Below are positions 56,525 through 64,000 of a stretch of DNA of 64,000 nucleotides, one piece after another. A program made the position numbers and the translations under genes. The DNA is from Canna indica (lineage: Eukaryota > Streptophyta > Magnoliopsida > Zingiberales > Cannaceae). The stretch's first letter is position 1; each line of letters begins with the position of its first letter. The notes under the pieces were generated by a model. The model ran no database searches. It worked only from the letters and a program-made list of their open reading frames with translations, and was not told the DNA's origin. Location of the stretch: positions 13,192,501 through 13,256,500 of the forward strand of contig CP136892.1 in assembly GCA_034359265.1 (NCBI GenBank). Reading direction: 5' to 3'.

Positions 56525-56954
56525 CGGCGCCACTGACATGGCAGTCCCCAAAGAGGGCGGTAGAGAGGATGTTGATGTCTTGGTGGCCCTGTTAGAAGGG
56601 CGGTAGCACGGCGTCGGCGGTGATCTGCTGACCCTTGTAAGCGGTGTAGGTGCGCAGCCAGTCGTAGTAGATGCCGACGCGGGAGTTTGGGTTGCAGGAG
56701 ACGATGATGGTCTGGATGGTGGAGTTGAGGAGGCGCGACGCGGGGGCGGCGAAGAGGGCGAGCTGGTAGACGGCCGTGTCTTTGAGGTAGAACTCGGGCT
56801 TGGAAGGGTGAAGGGTGAGCGAGAGGAGGAAGATGAGGAAGAGGAGAGAGATGTGGAGGGAGGAGACGGTGTAGAGGAGCTTCTTGTTGAGCTTGGGGAA
56901 GCGGAGTCCTTGTTTGGAGCAGTCTTTGGGTGTGGCGGCGACGAGGAGAGACAT
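56525..56954 (-). pseudogene. NDR1/HIN1-like (NHL, LEA-2) protein gene, truncated
   Basis: NHL proteins are membrane-anchored and often linked to defence. The ATG at 56,954 opens MSLLVAATPKDCSKQG. One membrane segment follows (TVSSLHISLLFLIFLLSLTL, about residues 29-48), then HPSKPEFYLKDTAVYQLALF and NPNSRVGIYYDWLRTYTAYK, conserved LEA-2 positions. A stop at 56,592 follows VLPPF. Past it the same frame continues QGHQDINILSTALFGD, so the stop is a point lesion. The last third of the usual 200-residue protein is missing, replaced by the RING fragment. Confidence 0.8.
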
Positions 56955-56970
56955 CTATCGGTGATGGCTT

Positions 56971-56972
<2 letters not shown>

Positions 56973-57006
<34 letters not shown>
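56973..57006. repeat. (GA)n microsatellite
   Basis: About 17 uninterrupted GA units lie just upstream (5' on the minus strand) of the NHL fragment, a common place for GA/CT tracts in plant 5' UTRs. Confidence 0.95.
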
Positions 57007-57008
<2 letters not shown>

Positions 57009-57550
57009 CACTTTTTAAGTTATAGAATTTAAATATAAAAAAAATAATTTTTTTATACACGTCAGCATGTCACATCGTCAACTTAACAGGGCGCTTGACA
57101 AAAATTAAATGACATGCCATAATTGAAACAAATATCTTAGTACATGTATACAAATGAGACAAATGAAAGTACATGCCATAATTGAGACAAAAGTTACAGT
57201 ACTGGCTATATTTAGGTATTTTCCCTTATTTTTTTGTTAGCTTCTATGCTTCTTTTGAATTCTTGTATATTATCTTTGGACGTGTCATACAATTAGCCAT
57301 GTAATTTAATTAATTACATGAGTTAGTGAAGTGATTATTGTTTTCTTCTAATTGGTTATATTTTTCAGTCACACTTGGCTTATCTCTTTCTATTCCGCCT
57401 ATTATAAATTTTATAATTTATCAAGATTCCTCCAATATTAATATGGTTAGATAAAATAAATCAACAATAATAATCAAAGAGATTTTTTAAAACAAATCTA
57501 GGGTTCAAATCCTAGTATGGTCACCTATTGTGACATTAGAATTTTTTTGA
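57007..57550. other. Gene-free AT-rich stretch
   Basis: No gene recognised. ACATGCCATAATTGA(A/G)ACAAA occurs twice (57,108 and 57,171). GGGTTCAAATCCTAG at 57,501-57,515 resembles a tRNA T-arm or SINE box B, but no tRNA can be folded around it. Confidence 0.5.
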
Positions 57551-57552
57551 CA

Positions 57553-57605
57553 TTTTTTAAGACTAAATATTTTTGTGTGTTCCATATAGTACGGACAAAA
57601 GTTGT
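57553..57605 (-). pseudogene. Possible short TNP2 transposase relic
   Basis: The minus strand reads CPYYMEHTKIFSLKKCQK, which resembles CPYCMEHSKSISLQNGRK of the CACTA transposases in this window. Only about 18 residues match, so this is a weak call. Confidence 0.35.
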
Positions 57606-57639
57606 ATCCGTCGTTGGGGCTCTTTAGGGGGAAAAGGGG

Positions 57640-58217
57640 TTGGTATCGGAGCATTGCTCCTCGCTGTTTCAGCATCACCAGGCAGTAGTCGATCGTCACC
57701 GTCGGGTCGTTGCCGTTGGCGTGCGGCGACGGTTGCTTGGCTCCAGGTTCCAACTATTATGGGGGAGGTAAACTTTACTCGGCCCCACGGTGGGCGCTAA
57801 ATGTTCCTGCATGAGGATCAGAGTACTCTGGTCCGGTTCAGTGTCTCTCCTAGTTAGGTTCAATGCCGGCAGGGAGGGGGGCTAGAAAAGATACTCTGAC
57901 GCTCAAGTTATGGGACTCCAAGGTGAAGGTGATGGCGTCGGTCGATAATCTCATGGGGATGTTGCTCATAATGGGTCGAGGCTGATCCCGAAGATGATGG
58001 GCATGTAATAATGCATCTCTCGTGATAAAGGATGACGTGGATGTCCTTATTTGGTCGGGTGGAGCCCCCGAGCAGAGTAATTTGATCTAGCTCGAGTCAA
58101 GTCCAAGAGTATAGCCAGGCGGGAACCTCGGGCGAAGCTGTCCAATTTGGTCTAAAATAAGTTGTGGGGTGTTGATGGGTCTAACTCAATCGAGCCCAAT
58201 AGTCCTAGTCCAGTCCA
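57640..58217 (-). mobile_element. Gypsy LTR (copy D) with primer-site and leader remnant
   Basis: On the minus strand the LTR (58,217 to 57,802) starts TTGGACTGGACTAGGACTAT, matching copies A-C, and ends TCATGCAGGAACA. It is followed by TTAGCGCCCACCGTGGGGCC, close to the TGGCGCCCACCGTGGGGCC leader found in Tat-type gypsy elements. About 160 bp of internal sequence follow. It is the 5' end of a truncated element; no pol sequence is present. Confidence 0.75.
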
Positions 58218-58487
58218 ACTGCAATTTTCATAATTACTCCCTGTTAGCATTAACAACCACACATGAGGTTGGCACCCGAAAAGGCGTTCATCTCTCCCAC
58301 ACAACCATTGCATTCACTCCAGACATTGAAGGATCACGAAGTAATAGCTCCAACTCTCGCTAGAGGGAAGCTGCTAGTCCCCTCCCCCCCTCCCCCTTGG
58401 GTTACGAATTCCCCCCCCCCCCCTTTTCCTTGCACAAGTCAGCATATTTCCCCCCATTTTGTTACAATTTCCCTCATTTGATCGAAC

Positions 58488-60791
58488 TAGAGGTGGCAAC
58501 GAGCTGGGCTAGCCCATGGGCAGCATGGGCCCGGCCCTGCCCGTGTGCCCGAGCTCTGGGCGAGCACGGGAGGCCTGGCGTGCACCAAGCCTAGGTTGGC
58601 CCGAGCAAAGTCTGGCTCGGGCCAACGAATATATTTATAAAAAATATATATTAAATTTTCCTATAAATAGCCCCTCTCCTTCTTCATTTCTTCTATCTTT
58701 ATCTTCAACTCTTTCTCTCAATCCTCAACTCTCAAGTCTCAATTCTCAACTCTCAACTCTCTTACTCTCAACAATCTAAGTTTATTTACAATCATTCTCA
58801 ACAATATTTTAAGCTCATCAAGAAGACAAGGATTCAAGATTGTTGTTAATTTTTTTTAATCTCTTCAATTTATTTCATTGATTAGTATAATATTTATACT
58901 TTTTATATTTTTAATTTTTACTAATGGCGGATGGAGATTTTTCTATTAATTTATGTCCATCATGTAGAAAAAAAAGTATGGTTTGAAAATATTTTGAGAA
59001 AATTATCGAACCTGATGGCACCATAACAACAGCCCGGTGCAAAAAATGTCAAAAAATTCTTTCGACTTCAACAACATGAGGAACTAGTCATCTATTACGT
59101 CATGCAAAGGGTCATGACACTAAGGTTGCACAAGCTCAACAAATTCTTAATTTATCTTCTTCTGGTTTAATAGCTTTTTCGTATGATCATAATTTTCAAC
59201 GTCGAGAACTTGCAAAATTAATTATTCAAAGTGAATCTTCTTTTAGTTTTGTTGATCAACCAAGATTTTCTAGTTGGATTCAAAATACTTTACAACCAAA
59301 ATATAAAAAAATTACTCGAAATACAATGAAAAGTGATGCTTTAAAATTATTTTTTATATATAGAGAAAATATAATGACTAGTTTTCAAAATAATAAATCA
59401 AATTTTTTTTTTAACATTTGATATTTGGTCTAGTCAACGTACTACTAATTCTTACATTTGTGTTACTGCACATTGGATTGATGAAAATTTTATTTTGCAA
59501 AATAGAATAATTAGTTTTAAAGTTTTTGAATATTCACACACTTCTGTTGTCATTTTTTCTGCTATTAGATTTGTAACATCTTTCTATAATATAAATGATA
59601 AAAAAAATTTCGATTAGTTTTGATAATGCTAGTAATAATGATGCTGTTATTCCTCCCCTTATAAGTTATTTAAGCCAGTATTAGATGGTGAATTATTTTA
59701 TGTTCGTTGTATTTGTCATGTTCTTAATTTATGTGTACAAGATGATTTAAATAAATAAATATACATGTAAAAAAAATAAGAGATGTTATTAGATATATGT
59801 GTTCTTCTAAAGCAAGAACACAAGAATTTAAAAAATTATGTCAATCTTTTAATAAACCATTTAAAAAATTTAATGGTGATGTTATTACTAGACGAAATTC
59901 AACATATCATATGCTTATGTCTACTATAAGATATCAAGAGATCCTTACAATGTTTTACAATCAAAATATGTCTAGTGATCCAATTAATAATAATGATTGG
60001 TTAGTTGCTGGACATATTACTCAAATTTTAGAACTTTTTAATAAAGCTACCGAATAACTTTTCGGTGTTTATTATCCTACATGTAATTTAACTCTTTAAC
60101 ATATAGTTCGTATTAGTGAAGTATTTTCTTCATATAGACATCATCCTTTATTTGCACAAATTATTTCTTTAATGGAATCTAAATTTAAAAAGTATTGGTT
60201 AGATATACCTACTTTATTTTGTTTAGCAATATGTTTAGATCCTAGAATGAAAATTGATGGTTTAAATATGTTGTTAGATGATTATTATAACAATATGGAA
60301 TTAGATAATGATGAAGAAAAAAAAATTCGAATTTATTGAATTCTATGTTTGTATTTTATGCTTCAAAATTTGGTGATACAATTACAAATAAGACAACATC
60401 TTCTTCTTCTAGATTAAGAGATGATGGTAGAAATAGTATTAATTCTCAACTTGATCGTAGAATAAAAAAAACTAAATCTACTAATTTTAATGAATTATTT
60501 TTTTTTCTAGATCATAATCATTCTGAAGAAATAGATGATAATAAAATTTTAGCATGGAGGAAAAAATAAGAAAATATGTATCCTATTATTTCCATCATGA
60601 CACATGATATACTAACTGTTTCTATGTCTACAGTAGCTTCCGAGTCTTATTTTAGTGCAGGAAATAGAATTCTCGACGAAAAAATGAGCCGAATAAGTGA
60701 AGAGACGGTTGAAATGTGCATTTGCTAACTGCCACACATTTGGGCCGTGCCCGGCTCGGCCCGGCCCGGGCATGGCCCATTGCCACCTCTA
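58488..60791 (+). mobile_element. hAT transposon (2,304 bp), decayed, with perfect 8-bp duplication
   Basis: Flanked by GATCGAAC at 58,480-58,487 and 60,792-60,799. Both ends start TAGAGGTGGCAA, followed by GC-rich subterminal sequence built on GGGCC, CCCGGC and GCCCGGGC. The interior is strongly AT-rich and holds a broken transposase. It is inserted in unit 1 of the tandem array. Confidence 0.95.
58924..60728 (+). pseudogene. hAT transposase with BED-type finger, decayed
   Basis: The ATG at 58,924 opens MADGDFSINLCPSCRKKS. After a stop, KYFEKIIEPDGTITTARCKK, CQKILSTST and HLLRHAKGHDTK keep a BED-like C-x2-C and H-x-H arrangement. Later frames (59,797-60,057 and 60,336-60,569) keep KEFNG-type core pieces, including SFNKPFKKFNGDVITRRNST. 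The C-terminus reads NKILAWRKK, a stop, YPIISIMTHDIL, STVASESYFSAGNRILDEK, the hAT dimerisation block. At least four stops and several frameshifts occur (including T- and A-run shifts near 59,410 and 60,320). The full protein would have been about 600 residues. Confidence 0.85.
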
Positions 60792-61740
60792 GATCGAACG
60801 ACTTATTCGGACGCTTGTTTGTTGTTTTAACTACGATCGTCTAGACCAACGTAACATCATGGGGCATGCAATAACATCCCGACAGATACTATTACCGGAA
60901 TGTGGAAGCATGTGTTCGGGGATGTGCATGGTAGCAGCTTCCCCCACCCCCTTGGGTTACAGATTATCCCCATTTTCCTGCACAAGTTGATAGATTTCTC
61001 CACCATTTTGTTACAAATTCCTGGCCCCGATCAGACGGCTTATTCGAGCGCCTGTTTGTAGTTTTCGCTTCGATCGCCTAGACCAACGTAACATCCTGGG
61101 GCATGCAATAACATCTCGGTGGATACTATTACCAGGATGTGGAAGCATGTGTTCTGGGATATGGTAGCAGCTCCCCCCTCCTTGGGTTACAGATTCTCCC
61201 CCTTTTCCTACACAAGTCGACAAATTTCTCCCCCATTTTGTTATAAATTCCCGGCCCCGATAGGACGGCTTATCCGACCGCCTGTTTGTAGTTTTCGCTT
61301 CGATCGTTTAGATCAACGTAACATCCCGTGGCATGCAATAACATCTCAACGAATACTATTATCGGGATGTGGAAGCATGTGTTCTGGTATGTGGTAGCAG
61401 CTTCCCCCTCCTTGGGTTACGGATTCCCCACCCCCCTTTCCTGCACAAGTCGGCAGATTCCCCCCTCCCCCCTCATTTTGTTACAAATTTCCCCCTTTGA
61501 TCGGACAGGTTATCCGGGCGCTCATTTATTGTTTTTGCTTCGATTGTCTAGACCAACTTAACATCCTGGGACATGCAATAACATCTCGGCAAAGACTATT
61601 ACCGGGATGTGGAAGCATGTGTTCCGAGATGTGATAGGAGCTTCCCCCCTTAGGTTACAGATTCTCCCCCTTTTCGTGCACAAGTCGGCATATTTCTCCC
61701 CTTTGGTTAATAAATTCTCCCTTTCATCAGATGACTAGCT

Positions 61741-62180
61741 TATATGCTTCGATCGTTTAAAGGGTTTTAGCACCGCCACTAGGAGCCTTGGAGGAGAGAT
61801 GGGTGGTTGCACTCGAGTACAGACAACTCAACTACTTGAGTATGTGTACTCTATACGATATCAAATTTTATATTATTATTTTTCTTTTTTCTAGTATTAT
61901 GATGGACGGTTTTTACTTAAGTATATGTACTGCATAGAGTACCGCATGAGTTTTATTTCAATTTTTTTACTGTAAGGATATAATCGAAAGGGTAAAAAGA
62001 AGAAGAAAAAAAAGTAAACATAAATAAAAAAAGTTTCTTATAACTAGCTGGAACCGGTACTTATTCCCGTGGGCTAGACAGCCCCATGCGGTCGGACGCT
62101 TGGCCACACTTGCCGCAGCTGCACCAAAGTTCCATCCGATGGTGGAACCATTGACAGCGGCAACGACACATGCACAACAG
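61741..62180. other. Gene-free stretch
   Basis: I see no gene. Sequence near 61,830-61,960 repeats the pair AGTATATGTACTG(C) and ACTCTATA. Minus-strand frames at 61,967-62,358 are Cys-rich by chance because they cross the GCACATGCACA-type repeats. Confidence 0.45.
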
Positions 62181-62298
62181 CAGCAGCTAGTGGCACATGC
62201 ACATCTGCAATTGCATATGCACAACCGTAGTTGTAGTGGCAGCAGCTAGTGGCACATGCACATCTGCAATTGCATATGCACAACCGTAGTTGTAGTGG
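62181..62298. repeat. Perfect or near-perfect 59-bp tandem duplication
   Basis: Units start at 62,181 and 62,240 with CAGCAGCTAGTGGCACATGC and share ACAACCGTAGTTGTAGTGG at the end. The copies look identical, so the duplication is recent. Confidence 0.95.
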
Positions 62299-62440
62299 CA
62301 AGAGAGAAAAAAAGCAGGCAAGAGAAGGAAATGTGAATGATTGTCCGCGACGTGGCAAAATTGAAAATATTCATCTGCGATAACTTAATTAAGTGGTTGT
62401 AAAGCTGTCGTAGATTATTACTATTTGTGACGATTTGAAG

Positions 62441-62690
62441 CAGGGGCGTATGCATAATTTTTTTTTTTGGTATTTTTTATGTGCTAGCACATTACGAGTT
62501 TGGGGATGGTGTAAAAAAAAAAAAACATTGGACAAAGCGACAAACAACTGTCCTCATTTTGATTTTTTGATTTTTTTTTGAAAGATTAGCCTCTAGTTTC
62601 ATCACGGTGGCTATACCTTTATATTTTGATTCTTTTAAAAAAAAAGATGGGGACAAATTATCCACCTTTGCAAACGTGCATACGCCCCTG
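62441..62690. mobile_element. Small hAT-type MITE (250 bp) with 8-bp duplication
   Basis: Flanked by ATTTGAAG at 62,433-62,440 and 62,691-62,698. The ends are a 14-bp perfect inverted repeat, CAGGGGCGTATGCA. The interior contains T and A runs and no coding sequence. Confidence 0.95.
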
Positions 62691-62778
62691 ATTTGAAGTG
62701 GTCGTCTCTGAGCCATCACATCACATATTATGTGAAGTTTTGAACATTTACAATGACTAGTTGCAGCTCCTGTTACTC

Positions 62779-62881
62779 CGTTGGTAATTTGCGAGGGCAA
62801 TAGTGGCTGGTGCAGATGCTTCTAACAAATTGTACGATTATTATCGATCCAACTTTTGAGTTTTACTGATCAGATCGAATT
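62779..62881 (+). repeat. Direct duplicate of 14,661-14,789
   Basis: Shares CGTTGGTAATT, TAACAAATTGTA and CGATTATTATCGATCCAACT with the left copy. It lies 70 bp downstream of the acyltransferase 3' end, so it may be 3' flank of that gene. Confidence 0.8.
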
Positions 62882-62981
62882 AGGGATTGATTCATGAGTT
62901 GATATTTGAGTTGCGATGTATTAAATCAAACCACACAAATATGTCAAACATTAATTCTTGGACACCAATTCCATGAACTCC

Positions 62982-64000
62982 TCATCTTTGACCAGCGAGC
63001 TCAGCGCGCTGGGCGAGAGGCAAACCTCCAACGCCATGCTCCCTTTTGTTGCTGCCGCCACTCCTCACGGCCGCCGGCTTCCCCCATCCGAAGTCGTTTC
63101 CATAGACATTGAACCTCGGCGAGCTTCCCGTCAGCAAGTGCCGAGGTTTGTCGATGACACTAATGTTACCGAAGTAGGGAGTCGTCGCCCACTTCTCCTG
63201 CAAACTCCGCACCGTTGATTCGTTGTACGAAGCCACGGCCTGGTTTAGAAGCCATGCGCCCCAGCTGAAGCCGCGTTGCAGTAACTCCCCTGTCTTCACT
63301 GTCACCTTCTCCAAGTACACGCAGTTCCCAAGGTAAGCGTCCGGCAGGGGCGGCGTTAGCCTCGTCCGGCACCCGATCCCGAGCATGTAAGTGGTTTCCT
63401 CCTCCGGGTCGAGGTAGCGTGCTTGCGTCACGGACACCCAAAGGCGAGCAAGCAACGATTGGAGGGAGGAGATTGTGATCTGCTTGTTTTCGCCGCCCAT
63501 CTCTGCATTAGATCTGCGCTTGAGCATCGCCACCGTTTCCGCCGAGAAATGGAACGCGCACTCCTCGACCGGAGTGTAAACCGGCCTAATTCTAATGAGC
63601 TCCTCTGCGCTGCGGAATGGTAGACGGATCGGGGGCTTGCAGGAATCGAGGAACCAGCGATCGAGGACTGGCGGTTGGACGCCACGGTCGCTGCCGGTGC
63701 GGGAGATCTCGGACCACGAATTGAAGAAGTTCCAGAAGCAGAAACCATCGCCCACGACATGGTTGAGCGAACCGCCGATGAAGATTCCATCGGCGAGCTC
63801 GGTAACTTGGACGGCGAGCAGCGGAAAGCGATGCCCATCGTGGTTTATTGATCCGTTGATGGGGAAGAGCGACAGCACGACCGGTGGAACGTAGAGGGGG
63901 TCGAGTATGTCGGAGACCTTGACAGTGGGGACGGAAGCGTGGATGAACTCCGCGCCTCGGTCGTCGCACTTGAGGGAGACGGAAAGGGAATGGGGAGCGG
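62982..64000 (-). CDS. BAHD acyltransferase, 3' part; start outside the window, altered C-terminus
   Basis: BAHD enzymes transfer acyl groups from CoA to alcohols or amines in the cytosol. The frame is open from the window edge (APHSLSVSLKCDD, then FIHASVPTVKVSDILDPLYV) through PVVLSLFPINGSINHDGHRF and FIGGSLNHVVGDGFCFWNFF, where HVVGD is the catalytic HxxxD. It ends shortly after YGNDFGWGKP, the structural DFGWG motif. The overall pattern resembles the EPS1-like or uncharacterised acetyltransferase group. About 339 codons are seen of the usual 440-460. After GGSNK the frame switches: the family C-terminus (KGSMALEVCLSPSALSSLV and KDEEFMELVS, stop at 62,951) lies in another frame. The usual F-D-G-K...P-G segment is missing. 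The predicted protein ends with about 19 unrelated residues instead. It may be a recent pseudogene. Confidence 0.85.
   Translation of the reverse strand, partial: APHSLSVSLKCDDRGAEFIHASVPTVKVSDILDPLYVPPVVLSLFPINGSINHDGHRFPLLAVQVTELADGIFIGGSLNHVVGDGFCFWNFFNSWSEISRTGSDRGVQPPVLDRWFLDSCKPPIRLPFRSAEELIRIRPVYTPVEECAFHFSAETVAMLKRRSNAEMGGENKQITISSLQSLLARLWVSVTQARYLDPEEETTYMLGIGCRTRLTPPLPDAYLGNCVYLEKVTVKTGELLQRGFSWGAWLLNQAVASYNESTVRSLQEKWATTPYFGNISVIDKPRHLLTGSSPRFNVYGNDFGWGKPAAVRSGGSNKREHGVGGLPLAQRAELAGQR

Larger units (their letters stand above)
58365..61740. repeat. Tandem array, five units of 230-243 bp, split by a hAT element
   Basis: The marker CTTGGGTTAC occurs at 58,396, 60,951, 61,181, 61,411 and, as TTAGGTTAC, at 61,650. 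With the hAT element removed, the spacings are 243, 230, 230 and 238 bp. Each unit also has TTTTGTTACAAATT, a TCGATCGTCTAGACCAACGT-like block, CATGCAATAACATC and GGAAGCATGTGTTC. I do not recognise this repeat, and no coding sequence is consistent across units. Confidence 0.9.

Noticed and set aside
57501..57515. GGGTTCAAATCC as a tRNA T-arm
   Set aside because: No acceptor stem, anticodon arm or box A can be placed at the right distance. At most it is a SINE relic.
62074..62358. Cys-rich minus-strand frames as a possible secreted peptide
   Set aside because: The cysteines come from the 59-bp duplication and related GCACATGCACA motifs; there is no consistent cysteine pattern or flanking gene structure.

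Overview
This window looks like nuclear DNA of a flowering plant with a large, repeat-rich genome. It carries plant-type CACTA, hAT, Mutator, copia, gypsy and LINE elements, spliced introns, and remnants of plant gene families (SRC2-like C2 protein, cytokinin dehydrogenase, RHA2-type RING-H2, NDR1/HIN1-like, BAHD acyltransferase). The GC-rich coding sequence of the acyltransferase and SRC2 fragments fits a monocot, but that is only an inference. No tRNA, rRNA, CRISPR array or prokaryotic feature was seen.

Layout. 0-6.5 kb: copia LTR piece, hAT remnants, a 522-bp hAT-type MITE and a decayed SRC2-like gene. 6.5-14.7 kb: a decayed Ty3/gypsy element, a cytokinin dehydrogenase pseudogene, two further LTRs of the gypsy family and the end of an old CACTA element. 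14.8-56.4 kb: one LINE that later insertions have split into seven pieces. The insertions are CACTA copy 1 (15.74-23.03 kb), a solo LTR holding a hAT MITE (23.13-24.94), a second solo LTR (26.65-28.12), a PIF-like element holding a Mutator-type foldback (28.26-30.15), a copia element (31.65-50.84) that itself holds a second copia fragment, which in turn holds CACTA copy 2 (37.97-45.22), and a gag-only LTR element (51.76-56.34). 56.3-62.7 kb: RING and NHL gene fragments, a gypsy LTR, a 230-240 bp tandem array split by a 2.3-kb hAT element, and a small hAT MITE. 62.95-64 kb: the 3' part of a BAHD acyltransferase gene.

Most of the boundaries rest on target-site duplications read directly: TAT and GTA for the CACTAs, CCCAA for a solo LTR, AGTCT for the gag-only element, AATTATAAA for the Mutator foldback, and 8-bp duplications for five hAT-type elements.

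The most interesting unit is CACTA copy 2. It has intact ends, a full 1156-residue TNP2-type transposase frame, and a five-exon second gene that also reads through. A TATA box and a leader exon lie just inside the 5' subterminal repeat array. The leader ends in a good splice donor, and good acceptors lie just before each of the two start codons, so one promoter could serve both proteins by alternative splicing, as in En/Spm. The inferred intron holds a 26-bp minisatellite and a palindrome of about 190 bp. Both are conserved in the dead inverted copy 1.
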